Both the position numbers and the translations under genes were made by a program. DNA of 61,034 bases, taken from Rhodospirillaceae bacterium (lineage in GTDB: Bacteria; Pseudomonadota; Alphaproteobacteria; UBA8366). Each line of letters opens with the position of its first letter. The first letter of the stretch is position 1. Where the stretch lies: the NCBI GenBank assembly GCA_002722095.1, contig PBKG01000008.1, positions 1 to 61,034 on the forward strand, given 5' to 3'. Below, piece after piece: positions 7,406 through 16,833 of this stretch. The notes below the pieces were generated by a model. It was not told the DNA's origin. It was given only the letters and a program-made list of their open reading frames with translations, and ran no database searches.

Positions 7406-8448
7406 GCCGCATCCTCAAGCAACAGAAAACTAGCGCTAAAGCCAGGTCCTAGCGCGCCCATCAGCGCGTGTTTCAAAGGTCCGTCCTTGCGTGCTTCGTC
7501 ATATACGAAAAGGGCAGTTGGTGCGGACATGTTTCCGAATTGTCGCATTACCGTACGGGCATGGTTAAATCCTGGTGCAGGCGGCGCAATTATCTCATCT
7601 AGTGCATCCAATACCTTTGCGCCGCCGGGGTGAAACAGGAAGCGATCGATTTCGGAAATCGGACAACTTTGCCTCGCAAGAAATGCGTTGAGGGGAGTCA
7701 TGAGGTCGTTTCTGACAATGGCCGGAATATCGCGACTGAAAAGGACGCCGAAACCGTCATCCTCGATTGTCCACCCCATGACCTCGAGCGAGTGCGGCCA
7801 AATATGCTCGCCGGATTGCAAGATGGCTGGCCCTGTTCCTTCGGTGCTGACGATAGCCGCCGCCGCGCCGTCTCCGAATAGAGCGGTGGCAATGATGTTT
7901 GCTTTGCAGAGGTCGCGCGCGCGAAATGTAAGGCTGCACAATTCGACGACCACAAAAAGCCATCGTTTCCCCGGCATTGATTTCGCCAATTCAGCGGTAC
8001 GTGCCAGTCCGGTGACGCCGCCGGCGCAACCGAGCCCGAAAATCGGCAGGCGTTTTATGTCACGCCTTAATCCCAGTCGCTCGGTTAAATGCGCATCCAG
8101 ACTTGGCGTTGCCAAGCCGGTACTGGAAACGGCAACGATTCCGTCGATTTCATCAGGTTCGAGACCTGCACCGTCGAAACAGGATTGTGCTGCCTCGGCG
8201 CACAGGTCCACCGCAGCGCGAAGATAATGCTGGTTGCATTCTTTCCAGAGATGTTCCTGATAAAGCCAATCGACGGGAACACAAATATGACGCTTTTCAA
8301 CGCCGGCGTTTCGGTATGCATCAGTGAACCGGTCGAAATCACGAAATTGATCCGCGAACAAACTTTCTCCCAACCGCAATGCGTCGGACTGGCGCATCAC
8401 GTGATCGGGGACAGCGGTGGCGAGCGTTAGAATTTTCGGGTCGGCCAA
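7402..8448 (-). CDS. Type III polyketide synthase (chalcone/alkylresorcinol synthase family)
   Basis: A 348-residue homodimeric ketosynthase that extends an acyl-CoA starter with malonyl-CoA without an acyl carrier protein. The catalytic triad is complete: Cys141 in FGLGCAGGVTGLAR, His273 in FLFHPGG and Asn306 in QFGNMSAPT. The C-terminal GPGFSASFLLL loop is also present. The start is a TTG at 8448 with no strong Shine-Dalgarno; the next Met (residue 18) would remove conserved N-terminal sequence. It forms an operon with the ICMT-like methyltransferase. A product such as an alkylpyrone or alkylresorcinol phenolic lipid is likely but cannot be told from sequence alone. Confidence 0.92.
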   Translation of the reverse strand: MADPKILTLATAVPDHVMRQSDALRLGESLFADQFRDFDRFTDAYRNAGVEKRHICVPVDWLYQEHLWKECNQHYLRAAVDLCAEAAQSCFDGAGLEPDEIDGIVAVSSTGLATPSLDAHLTERLGLRRDIKRLPIFGLGCAGGVTGLARTAELAKSMPGKRWLFVVVELCSLTFRARDLCKANIIATALFGDGAAAAIVSTEGTGPAILQSGEHIWPHSLEVMGWTIEDDGFGVLFSRDIPAIVRNDLMTPLNAFLARQSCPISEIDRFLFHPGGAKVLDALDEIIAPPAPGFNHARTVMRQFGNMSAPTALFVYDEARKDGPLKHALMGALGPGFSASFLLLEDAA

Positions 8449-8508
8449 AACTTTGTCTCAAGGTACTGGGATTTTTGCACGGACACCGTATATGAATATT
8501 AGTAACGC

Positions 8509-8518
8509 TGTGATCACA
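8509..8518. promoter_or_regulatory. TGTGATCACA palindrome in divergent promoter region
   Basis: A perfect 10-bp palindrome sits in the 112-base gap between the divergent type III PKS gene and the DUF502 gene. The half-sites resemble Crp half-sites but with no spacer, so it is not a standard Crp box. It may be an operator for one or both genes, or chance. Confidence 0.2.
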
Positions 8519-8560
8519 TGTTAGAGTGCAGCTTGTTGTATTCGGTGGGATGCAGAAATT

Positions 8561-9388
8561 TTGAGTAAATCCAAAAAATTACAAGAGCCTGCTAAAGTGC
8601 GACAGCGGAGCGGTATCCGTCGAGCCCGTTTGATGCGCCGTATACGGGGTTATTTCTTCGCCGGCGTCCTGGTGACAATGCCACTTGCGATCACTTTTGC
8701 GGTCGCGCGTTGGTTCATCCTGTTTGTCGACAGCAAGATCGTCCCCATGATTCCGGCGGCTTGGAACCCGGATACCTACCTCAAAGAACATGTCGGGTTT
8801 GAAATCGGTCTGCCAGGACTTGGCGTTGTCGTATTGCTGATTGCAATAACACTTATCGGCGCGCTGACGGCCGGTTTCATTGGCCGTTTCGTGATCAAGA
8901 CCGGCGAAAATCTACTCGCCCGAATGCCGGTAATCCGCAGCGTCTATGGATCGGTAAAGCAAATCCTTGAAACCGTGCTGCAACAGCAATCGCAAGCTTT
9001 TCGCCAAGCAGTGCTGGTGGAGTATCCCCGTCGAGGTATTTGGGCGGTTGGCTTTATTACCGGCGAAACCGAAGGAGAGGTTCAGAACCTTACCAATGAG
9101 GAAGTGACCAATGTTTTCCTGCCCACAACGCCAAACCCAACGTCGGGCTTCCTCTTATTCGTGCCCCGTGAGGATTTGGTAGTGCTGGATATGACTGTGG
9201 AAGAGGCAGTGAAAATGGTGATTTCGGGCGGTATTGTAACGCCGCCGGATCGTCGATCGGAGGAAGAACAGAAGATTTCCGTAGTTTCCGCACGCACCTA
9301 CGAACAGATCGACATAGACCGTGAAAAGGATGGCGGCACTCGGCTGACGCCGACCGAACATCACGCGCCTAAAAAGGCATCAAGCTAA
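8561..9388 (+). CDS. DUF502 family membrane protein
   Basis: A 275-residue protein with a basic N terminus and two transmembrane segments (about residues 30-55, VLVTMPLAITFAVARWFILF, and about 85-110, GLGVVVLLIAITLIGALTAG). A soluble domain follows, carrying the conserved IRSVYGSVKQILETVL and later TPNPTSGFLLFVPREDL. These are hallmarks of DUF502, a widespread family of unknown function. The start is TTG at 8561; GGTGGGA lies about 13 bases upstream. The stop overlaps the end of recG by 4 bases on the opposite strand. Confidence 0.88.
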   Translation: MSKSKKLQEPAKVRQRSGIRRARLMRRIRGYFFAGVLVTMPLAITFAVARWFILFVDSKIVPMIPAAWNPDTYLKEHVGFEIGLPGLGVVVLLIAITLIGALTAGFIGRFVIKTGENLLARMPVIRSVYGSVKQILETVLQQQSQAFRQAVLVEYPRRGIWAVGFITGETEGEVQNLTNEEVTNVFLPTTPNPTSGFLLFVPREDLVVLDMTVEEAVKMVISGGIVTPPDRRSEEEQKISVVSARTYEQIDIDREKDGGTRLTPTEHHAPKKASS

Positions 9389-11475
9389 CCGGATCGTAAA
9401 TAAGCAACCGCCTCATCGCGCTCGAATAGATAGAGCAATGTTCTGAGTGCTTCGCCACGCGGGCTGTCCAATTCCGGATCGCGTTCTAGAATTAGCTTTG
9501 CATCGTCCTGGGCGACTGGCAGCAAATCCGCGTGGGCTGCCAAATCCGCAAGCCGAAATGCGGGCAGGCCGCTCTGGCGCGTTCCGAGAATTTCTCCACC
9601 GCCTCGGAGCCGCAAATCTTCCTCGGCGATCAAAAATCCGTCATCGGTTTCGCGCATCATCTTTAGCCGTGCGCGGGCGGTTTCGGTCAAGGGAGAGGCA
9701 TAAACTAATAAGCAATTGGATTTTTGTTCGCCCCGTCCGACCCGGCCTCGAAGCTGATGCAGTTGAGCCAGCCCAAACCGCTCTGCGTGTTCGATCACCA
9801 TAATGGTTGCTTCCGGCACATCGACACCGACTTCGATCACGGTGGTCGCGACTAGAACCGAGGCCGCACCTTCGGCGAAGCGAGCCATGGCAGCATCCTT
9901 CTCTGCGGCCTTCATGCGTCCATGGATCAGCTCGACTTGATCGCCATATTGCTCCTTAAGGGAAGCAAAGCGCGCTTCGGCATTTGCAAGGTCGACGGTT
10001 TCGGACTCTTCGACCAGGGGGCATACCCAGTAAACCCTGGCACCGGTATGAATCGCGCGCCCGACGCTGGCGATTACTTCATTCAGTCGATCGTTAGGCA
10101 TCGTCCGCGTGTCGACAGGTTGGCGGCCAGGTGGTTTGCCGGTAAGACGCGAACAATCGAGATCGCCATAGGCGGTTAGCAACAACGTGCGGGGAATTGG
10201 CGTGGCCGTCATGACTAGCGTGTCGACGCCGCGTCCTTTGGCTGCGAGTGTGAGGCGCTGATGGACGCCGAACCTGTGTTGCTCGTCGATTACCGCCAAC
10301 AGCAAATTTTTGAATTCGACATCTTTCTGGAACAAAGCATGGGTGCCGACGATGAGGTCGAGCGTGCCGTCGGCAAGTGCTGCCAGTGTCTCGCTACGGA
10401 CCGATCCTCGGTCCCGGCCGGTGAGGATGCCAAGTTTTACATCGGTCCCATCGAGCAATTCCGCCAGAGTATCGTAGTGTTGGCGGGCAAGTATTTCCGT
10501 CGGTGCCATGATTGCCGCTTGCCCACCTGTTTCGATCGCGTTCAGTGCCGCGAATAGGGCGACCACGGTTTTTCCGCTGCCGACATCGCCTTGTAGCAAG
10601 CGCAACATGCGTCCGGACTGCGCCATATCTTGGGTGATTTCGGCGATTGCGACTTCCTGAGCTTCGGTTAACTGGAACGGTAACTTGCCGAGCACGGTCT
10701 GGCGCAAATTGCCGGCCCCGGTGATCTCTCTCCCGGGCAACTTACGCAAAGCACGGCGGATCAGTGCGAGGGCCAGTTGATTGGCGAGCAGTTCGTCATA
10801 GGCTAAGCGGGTTCGATATTTGGTGAGCGGCTCGAGATCGCTATTACCTTCGGGCGCATGGGCGGCAACGACCGCTTCATTCCAGGAGGGCCAAGCCCGT
10901 TGTTTTTGAAAGGCTGGATCCAGCCATTCTTCGAGGTTCGGCAGTTTTTCAAGTGCGCCTCGTACTGCCTTGCCAAGTGTTTTTAGAGTCAGCCCGGCGG
11001 TGAGAGGATAGACCGGTTCCACCGATGGCATGGTGTCGGCATCGTCCGGCTTCAAAACGTAGTCCGGATGCGTAATTTGTTTTTCGTCGTTGAAGACTTC
11101 GACCGTACCGCTAACGATGCGTGTCTCGCCGGGTGGAAGTAGGCGAAGCAAATAGTCTTCCTTGGCGTGGAAAAATACCAATGTCAAAAAACCACTTTCG
11201 TCGCTGCAGCGCACACGATAAGGGCGCCGCTGATAGCCCTTTTCGTGCTTTTCGACGGTCACGGTGAGGGTGCAAAGCCGGTCCGCAGGCGCATCTCCGA
11301 CACTTGGACTGAACCGTCGATCGACGATTTCACGCGGCAAGTGCCAAATCAAATCGACCAAATTGGAGCCAGCCAGGTTTTCAATCAATTTGGCAATTCG
11401 TGGCCCCACGCCGTTCAGGCTGGTAACGGAGGCAAAGATCGGGAAAAGGATTTGCGGGCGCACGGCTTTCGGCAA
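9385..11475 (-). CDS. recG: ATP-dependent DNA helicase RecG
   Basis: A 696-residue helicase that reverses stalled replication forks and migrates branched DNA. The N-terminal wedge (OB) domain begins ILFPIFASVTSLNGVGPR. Helicase motifs follow in order: Walker A LQGDVGSGKTVVALFA, DEQH box VIDEQHRFGVHQR, motif III VMTATPIPRTLL, and the C-terminal GRVGRGEQKS with TDDGFLIAEEDLRLRGGGEI. The start is a TTG at 11475; a GTG at 11463, giving MRPQILFP, is equally plausible. It is divergent from sdhE-mfd, as in many Alphaproteobacteria. Confidence 0.97.
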   Translation of the reverse strand: MPKAVRPQILFPIFASVTSLNGVGPRIAKLIENLAGSNLVDLIWHLPREIVDRRFSPSVGDAPADRLCTLTVTVEKHEKGYQRRPYRVRCSDESGFLTLVFFHAKEDYLLRLLPPGETRIVSGTVEVFNDEKQITHPDYVLKPDDADTMPSVEPVYPLTAGLTLKTLGKAVRGALEKLPNLEEWLDPAFQKQRAWPSWNEAVVAAHAPEGNSDLEPLTKYRTRLAYDELLANQLALALIRRALRKLPGREITGAGNLRQTVLGKLPFQLTEAQEVAIAEITQDMAQSGRMLRLLQGDVGSGKTVVALFAALNAIETGGQAAIMAPTEILARQHYDTLAELLDGTDVKLGILTGRDRGSVRSETLAALADGTLDLIVGTHALFQKDVEFKNLLLAVIDEQHRFGVHQRLTLAAKGRGVDTLVMTATPIPRTLLLTAYGDLDCSRLTGKPPGRQPVDTRTMPNDRLNEVIASVGRAIHTGARVYWVCPLVEESETVDLANAEARFASLKEQYGDQVELIHGRMKAAEKDAAMARFAEGAASVLVATTVIEVGVDVPEATIMVIEHAERFGLAQLHQLRGRVGRGEQKSNCLLVYASPLTETARARLKMMRETDDGFLIAEEDLRLRGGGEILGTRQSGLPAFRLADLAAHADLLPVAQDDAKLILERDPELDSPRGEALRTLLYLFERDEAVAYLRSG

Positions 11476-11587
11476 TCGGCATTTGGTTGTCTGGTAAGTT
11501 TAGCTGATCGCTAATTCCGGTGCCACGTAACGTGATAGTTGATCGTGTGAATTTACCCCGGCGCCAAAGCGCTCTATATCCTCTGGC

Positions 11588-11866
11588 ATGGGCAGCGAAC
11601 AAAATATCGAAATTCGACGTAAACGCCTGAAGTTCCGTTGCTGGCATCGGGGGACCAAGGAGGCGGACCTTTTGTTGGGTGGCTTTGCCGACGCTCATAT
11701 AGACGAGTTGGATGAGGCGGAACTCGACCAGCTGGAGGATATTCTCGCCCATAACGATATCGATCTTTACAATTGGATTGGGGGCTATTCGCCCTGGCCG
11801 GCCAATGTGGCCAACGACATGACCGAACGGCTAACCCAGTTTTGTGCCGAAGGCGGGCATCGCTAG
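11588..11866 (+). CDS. sdhE: Succinate dehydrogenase assembly factor SdhE (FAD assembly)
   Basis: A 92-residue protein of the SdhE/Sdh5/YgfY family, which promotes covalent FAD attachment to the succinate dehydrogenase flavoprotein. The family signature R-G-x-x-E is present as HRGTKEADLLLGGF, followed by the acidic helical bundle (LDEAELDQLEDILAHNDIDLYNWI). Its 3' end overlaps the start of mfd by 23 bases, so the two are probably co-translated. The sdh genes themselves are not in the window. Confidence 0.93.
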   Translation: MGSEQNIEIRRKRLKFRCWHRGTKEADLLLGGFADAHIDELDEAELDQLEDILAHNDIDLYNWIGGYSPWPANVANDMTERLTQFCAEGGHR

Positions 11867-14800
11867 ACCCGTGGCGGAGGGGGGTGAACGGCGAATTGGC
11901 GGCGTCCCGGAAGGGTACGACGCTTATCTATTGGCCGAGGCGGCGCGCTCGGCGGATGGTCCGTTGCTTCACATCTGTCGAGATGATGCGCGCCTCGACC
12001 GCCTCAAAAAAGCGCTTGGTTTCTTTGCGCCGGACCTCATTTCCGTCGATTTCCCCGCATGGGATTGTCTTCCTTATGACCGGACATCGCCGGCGGCGGA
12101 TATTGTCGCGCGACGCTTGACCACTCTGGCAACGCTAATTGATGAATCCGCGGCAAAACCGGCGATCGTGCTGACGACGATCAGCGCGGTTGTTCAAAAA
12201 GTCCCGCCTCAAGAGTTTTTCCGAGGTAATACGCTCGCCGGCCAAATCGGGACGGTTCTGGATCGCGATGAATTGTTCAGCTTCTTTTCGCGGAATGGGT
12301 ATCGGCGCGCGGAAACCGTGCGTGAAACCGGCGAATATGCCATTCGCGGTGGGATCGTCGATATTTTTGCACCGGGTGAATCCAATCCGATCCGGCTCGA
12401 TTTTTTCGGTGAGGATTTGGAATCAATTCGCAGCTTCGACGCCTTGAGCCAGCGCTCGAAAGAGAAATGCGATTCATTTCGTTTGCACCCAGTCAGCGAA
12501 GCGCCGTTGGACGAAGAAAGTATCGCGCGCTTTCGTGCTCGCTATCGAGTTGCCTTTGGAATTCCTTCCGACAATGACGGAGTCTATGAGGCTGTAAGCG
12601 TCGGTCGGCGCCAGTCCGGTTACGAACATTGGTTGCCATTCTTCCATGAGAGATTGCAAACCCTGCTCGATTACCTTCCCGATGCACCGGTCAGTTTCGA
12701 TCATCAATGGGACCAGGCGATTAGGTCGCGGTTCGAAACTATTCACGATCATTACGAAGCGAGAAACGAGTTTCTGCCGGCGAATTTACGCGCGGCCACC
12801 GCACAGGATGAGCAGGTCTATCGGCCGGTGGATCCAGAGCAAATGTTTCTGGACGAGGCGGGCTGGGAAGAGGCAATCGCCGCGCATGATCGATGCTTCT
12901 TTTCACCTTTCGAGGAGGGTGGCGACAGCGCAGGAGGGCGCGCATCACCGAATTTTGCGGAAGCGCGGCAGCGAGAAGATATCAACCTGTTCGATGCCGT
13001 GAGAGCCGCCATATCCGATGCGGGAAGAGACAAGCCAGTGGTGGTGGCAGCGGCAAGTGCCGGATCGCGAGATCGTCTGGCAAAGCTCATCGCAGGTGCC
13101 GATGAAGTGACGCTCACAGCGGTGGATGGATGGGCGGAAATTAAGGGGCCGCTCGGTATGGACGGCGCTTATGTGAGCGTTTGGGAAACCGAGCGCGGCT
13201 TCAATGCACCGGAAATGCTGATCCTGAGCGAAGAAGATATTTTAGGTGAGCGCTTGTCGCGGCCTAGCCGTCGGCGGCGTCGGTCGGAGAATTTCATTTC
13301 CGAAGTCTCCGCACTCGAGCCGGGGGATCTGGTCGTCCATATTGAAAACGGCATAGGCCGTTATGACGGGCTGGAAAGTTTGACCGTGGACGGCGCACCC
13401 CACGATTGCGTCCGCTTGCTCTACGCAGGCGACGATCGTTTGTTCATTCCGGTCGAAAACATCGACACCCTGTCGCGCTATGGGGCCGAGCAATCGGATG
13501 CCTTGCTCGACAAGCTCGGCGCCATCGCCTGGCAAGCGCGACGTGCGGCGGTCAAAGAGCGGATCAAGGAAATGGCGGACCAGCTATTGAAACTTGCCGC
13601 CGAACGGACGCTGGCCAAAGCGCCAGTCATGCCGCCGCCACCTGGAGCCTATGAAGAATTTTGCACTCGTTTCGCCTGGACAGAGACTGAGGACCAGCAG
13701 CGTGCGATTGAGGATGTTGTCGCGGATATGGGAACCGGCCAGTCAATGGATAGACTGATTTGCGGCGATGTCGGTTTCGGAAAAACCGAGGTCGCCATGC
13801 GGGCTGCATTCATTGCTGCCTCAAACGGATTTCAGGTGGCGATCATTGTGCCGACCACTCTTCTCGCCTTTCAGCATCATCAGACCTTCGCGCAGCGATT
13901 CTCAGGGCTGCCGGTTACGGTGGAGCAATTGTCTCGCCTGGTGAAAGCCAAGGATGCGAGTGCGGTTAAGGAGGGGCTAAGGGACGGTAGCGTCGATATC
14001 GTGATCGGTACGCATGCGTTGCTGGCTCAAGATATCGAATTCAAGAACATCGGCCTGCTTGTTATCGATGAGGAGCAACATTTTGGTGTCGGTCAGAAAG
14101 AGCGACTGAAGGAATGGCGACGGGATCTCCATGTACTAACGCTCACGGCAACCCCAATCCCGAGGACATTACAGTTGGCGTTGGCGGGCGCCCGAGACAT
14201 GAGCATCATCGCAACGCCGCCGTTGGATCGTCTTGCGATCCGATCGTTCGTGTTGCCGTTCGATCCTGTGGTCATTCGCGAGGCCATCAATCGGGAACGA
14301 TACCGTGGCGGGCAAGTTTTCTACGTGTGTCCTCGCATCAGCGATCTTAGCCGGGTGGCCAAAAGGCTGGCCGAGTTGGTGCCCGACGCAAAGGTGCTGA
14401 CTGCCCATGGCCAAATGGCCCCGCAGGCGTTGGAAGAAGTCATCAACGACTTCAACCAAGGCAAGGCCGATATCCTGCTTTCCACCAACATAATCGAGGC
14501 GGGCATCGACATTCCGAATGCGAACACGATGCTGGTTCATCGTGCGGACAGATTTGGCCTTTCCCAGCTTTATCAGTTGCGCGGACGGATTGGACGCGCG
14601 AAGGCACGAGCCTATGCGTATCTCACTCTTCCGGCGGGGCAAATTCTGAGCACCGCCGCGGAGAAGCGGCTTTCGGTTATGCAAACGCTGGATTCGCTTG
14701 GCGCGGGTTTCACGCTGGCCAGCCACGATTTGGACATTCGCGGGGCGGGTAACCTGTTGGGTGAAGAACAGTCGGGTCATATTAAAGAAGTCGGTGTTGA

Positions 14801-15341
14801 GCTCTATCAGCATATGCTGGAAGAGGCGATTACGACGATGCGAGAAAAAGATGGCGATGCCCCGGCCAGACCCGAAAGCTGGTCACCGCAGATTTCGCTC
14901 GGTGTCGCAGTGCTCATTCCCGATGACTATGTAGCGGATCTCGGTCTCAGACTTGGCCTTTATCGCCGCCTTTCCAGTATTGAAATGGCTCCCGAAATTG
15001 AGGCATTCGCCGCCGAGTTGATCGATCGCTTCGGTGCGTTGCCGAAACCGGTCGAAAACCTTCTCAAAGTTATGGAAATTAAAAATTTGTGCCGTATCGC
15101 GGGCATTGAGAAAGTCGATGCGGGCAAAGGAGGCGCGTCGGTGGTATTGCGGAACGCGCGGTTCGCCAATCCCATGGCGTTAGTAGGCTACATCCAACGT
15201 AATCCCTTGAACGTAAAATTACGGCCTGACCAAAGCCTTGTCTTCCGTCACGACTGGCCGTTGCCCGACCATCGATTGGACGGGGTTACGCGCATCGCCC
15301 GTGATTTGGCGGACCTGGCGACACAAGAAGAAGCGGCCTGA
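11844..15341 (+). CDS. mfd: Transcription-repair coupling factor Mfd
   Basis: A 1165-residue DNA translocase that removes RNA polymerase stalled at lesions and recruits UvrA. Domains in order: an N-terminal UvrB-like module (about 20-350), the CarD-like polymerase-interacting domain (about 485-560, LEPGDLVVHIENGIGRYDGL), the RecG-like motor (Walker A GDVGFGKTEVAMRAA, DEEQHFGV, TATPIPRTLQLALAG, RGRIGRAKARAYAYL) and a C-terminal TRCF domain. The start is GTG at 11844, inside the end of sdhE. The stop lies 4 bases from the convergent Lin0512-family gene. Confidence 0.97.
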   Translation: MPKAGIARPVAEGGERRIGGVPEGYDAYLLAEAARSADGPLLHICRDDARLDRLKKALGFFAPDLISVDFPAWDCLPYDRTSPAADIVARRLTTLATLIDESAAKPAIVLTTISAVVQKVPPQEFFRGNTLAGQIGTVLDRDELFSFFSRNGYRRAETVRETGEYAIRGGIVDIFAPGESNPIRLDFFGEDLESIRSFDALSQRSKEKCDSFRLHPVSEAPLDEESIARFRARYRVAFGIPSDNDGVYEAVSVGRRQSGYEHWLPFFHERLQTLLDYLPDAPVSFDHQWDQAIRSRFETIHDHYEARNEFLPANLRAATAQDEQVYRPVDPEQMFLDEAGWEEAIAAHDRCFFSPFEEGGDSAGGRASPNFAEARQREDINLFDAVRAAISDAGRDKPVVVAAASAGSRDRLAKLIAGADEVTLTAVDGWAEIKGPLGMDGAYVSVWETERGFNAPEMLILSEEDILGERLSRPSRRRRRSENFISEVSALEPGDLVVHIENGIGRYDGLESLTVDGAPHDCVRLLYAGDDRLFIPVENIDTLSRYGAEQSDALLDKLGAIAWQARRAAVKERIKEMADQLLKLAAERTLAKAPVMPPPPGAYEEFCTRFAWTETEDQQRAIEDVVADMGTGQSMDRLICGDVGFGKTEVAMRAAFIAASNGFQVAIIVPTTLLAFQHHQTFAQRFSGLPVTVEQLSRLVKAKDASAVKEGLRDGSVDIVIGTHALLAQDIEFKNIGLLVIDEEQHFGVGQKERLKEWRRDLHVLTLTATPIPRTLQLALAGARDMSIIATPPLDRLAIRSFVLPFDPVVIREAINRERYRGGQVFYVCPRISDLSRVAKRLAELVPDAKVLTAHGQMAPQALEEVINDFNQGKADILLSTNIIEAGIDIPNANTMLVHRADRFGLSQLYQLRGRIGRAKARAYAYLTLPAGQILSTAAEKRLSVMQTLDSLGAGFTLASHDLDIRGAGNLLGEEQSGHIKEVGVELYQHMLEEAITTMREKDGDAPARPESWSPQISLGVAVLIPDDYVADLGLRLGLYRRLSSIEMAPEIEAFAAELIDRFGALPKPVENLLKVMEIKNLCRIAGIEKVDAGKGGASVVLRNARFANPMALVGYIQRNPLNVKLRPDQSLVFRHDWPLPDHRLDGVTRIARDLADLATQEEAA

Positions 15342-15345
15342 CCGA

Positions 15346-15687
15346 CTACGGCAGGTCGAGACGAACGTCGACCGCTGCACTTGCTATGACGGCGGTGTCG
15401 TCGCGGTCATCGTCGGGTACGTCGAGTCCCCCTTTAACTGCGCGAACGGTCACCGTCCCGACGGGCAGGGTTTCTTTCACAGCATCCGTGTCTACTTCGT
15501 CCGGTTTTTGGACGCCGATGGTCACATCTACTTGCACGTCCTTTTTTTCGACACCGAGTACGCGGATCATGCTGAGCGAACTGTGGTGGAGTGCGTCTTG
15601 CACCGCTCGGATTGCTGCCTTGGTGTAATCGCCGCCATGCAGGTCATTGCCGGCTCCCATTTCCAAAATCACTCGCTTCAAAGCCAT
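15346..15687 (-). CDS. Lin0512 family protein, copy 1
   Basis: A 113-residue protein that I match to the Lin0512 family, a small conserved family without known function. Visible features are KRVILEMGAGNDLHGGDYTK at the N terminus, TKAAIRAVQDALHHSSL, the central VDVTIGVQKPDEVDTDAV and the C-terminal VRLDLP. It is the downstream member of a tandem pair with the gene at 15700. The two have equal length and about half of their residues are identical in my hand alignment, with conserved G-x-D-x-x-G and D-T-D segments. The pair is probably one operon (12 bases between them). Confidence 0.75.
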   Translation of the reverse strand: MALKRVILEMGAGNDLHGGDYTKAAIRAVQDALHHSSLSMIRVLGVEKKDVQVDVTIGVQKPDEVDTDAVKETLPVGTVTVRAVKGGLDVPDDDRDDTAVIASAAVDVRLDLP

Positions 15688-15699
15688 CTCAGCCTCCGT

Positions 15700-16041
15700 T
15701 TACGGCAAGTCGAGCCGCACGACGGCAGCTGCATGCGCAATTAGCGTGTTGTCGGTTCCCTGATCGTTGGGAATCTTGAGGCCGCCCTCGATCACGTTTA
15801 TCGACCCGGTACCGTGCGGGAGCACTGCTAGAACCTCATCGGTGTCCACCCGTTCCGGTTCGGGCACTCCAATAGTGACCTCGGTGACCATGGAATCCGT
15901 ATCCATATTGAGTGCCTTGGCGACACTCAGCGAATTGTGCCATAGCGCATCTCTAAGGGCGCGTACGGCGGCTTTGGTCGGGTCTGTTCCCCGAATGTCG
16001 GTGCCCATACCGATTTCGAGCACCACGCGTTTCATCGCCAT
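15700..16041 (-). CDS. Lin0512 family protein, copy 2
   Basis: A 113-residue paralogue of the gene at 15346 (KRVVLEIGMGTDIRGTDPTK, ALRDALWHNSL, VTEVTIGVPEPERVDTDEV, VVRLDLP). It is the promoter-proximal member of the pair and follows the FrnE-type gene by 23 bases on the same strand, with GGAG before the ATG. Equal lengths without gaps suggest a fairly simple tandem duplication, and the moderate identity suggests that both copies have been kept by selection. The two may form a hetero-oligomer; that is inference. Confidence 0.75.
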   Translation of the reverse strand: MAMKRVVLEIGMGTDIRGTDPTKAAVRALRDALWHNSLSVAKALNMDTDSMVTEVTIGVPEPERVDTDEVLAVLPHGTGSINVIEGGLKIPNDQGTDNTLIAHAAAVVRLDLP

Positions 16042-16064
16042 TTCGGAATTCTCCTTGCGTGAAA

Positions 16065-16748
16065 TTAAAGATTTGCCGGCGAAACTTCCGCGCGTTGTTG
16101 TTTGCGCGTGTTTCGTTCGTTTTCGATAACCATATCGAAAATATTGTGAAACGCTTCCGGTTCCTGGGCGCCCGACAAGGCGTATTTACCGTCGATAATA
16201 AAATAGGGCACGCCGTCGATGCCGATACGCCGACCGACCATGTCTTCGTTCTGAACTTGGTCGATCGCGTCCGCATCTTCGGCGTATTGAGAAAATTCGT
16301 CTGCATCGAGGCCGCAATTGATGGCAATGGCTGCGAGTTCGCTTTCTTGACCGATATCTTTCCCATGAATGAAAAATGCCTGGAATAATGCCTCGACAGC
16401 TTGGTCCGATTTTCCCCGTTCGGACGCGAAACGGATTAGCAAGTGAGCGGCAATCGTACTTGGGGTCCGATGGATATCATCGAAATTAAATTCGATACGC
16501 TCGCGAAGCCCGACCGTCCGAATGTGTTCGTAAAGACGGTTTGCCTCCTCGGCGCTGCCAAACTTGCTAACGAGATAGGCGTCCCGCTCCAAACCATTTT
16601 CCGGTATCGCCGGATTCAGCTGGAACGCGCGCCATTGCACGTTGGCTTCTAGGTCTGGCCTAGATGAGAGTGCACGACCGAGCCGCCGTTTGCCAATAAA
16701 GCACCACGGGCAAACCGGATCTGAATAGACGTCGATGGATATCCGCAT
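16065..16748 (-). CDS. FrnE-like DsbA-family oxidoreductase
   Basis: A thioredoxin-fold protein of the DsbA/FrnE/HCCA-isomerase family. The active-site CPWC sits near the N terminus (VYSDPVCPWCFIGKRRLGRA), followed by the helical insert. The cis-proline segment (GIDGVPYFIIDGKYALSGAQ) comes near the C terminus, as in FrnE. There is no signal peptide, so it acts in the cytoplasm. I prefer the Met at 16748 (227 residues) because families start directly with the first beta strand. The ATG at 16757 adds three residues; neither has a good Shine-Dalgarno. The promoter region is shared with the divergent MORN gene. Confidence 0.9.
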   Translation of the reverse strand: MRISIDVYSDPVCPWCFIGKRRLGRALSSRPDLEANVQWRAFQLNPAIPENGLERDAYLVSKFGSAEEANRLYEHIRTVGLRERIEFNFDDIHRTPSTIAAHLLIRFASERGKSDQAVEALFQAFFIHGKDIGQESELAAIAINCGLDADEFSQYAEDADAIDQVQNEDMVGRRIGIDGVPYFIIDGKYALSGAQEPEAFHNIFDMVIENERNTRKQQRAEVSPANL

Positions 16749-16833
16749 GGCGTGCATTATGACAAAAATGTAGAGATTATTGATATGGGTTCATCATATA
16801 TAAAAGCAGTAAAAATCTAAGACGAGAGCGATC

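Noticed and set aside
14169..14813. A 214-codon minus-strand open frame
   Set aside because: It is a shadow of mfd helicase motifs on the other strand, with no domain signal.
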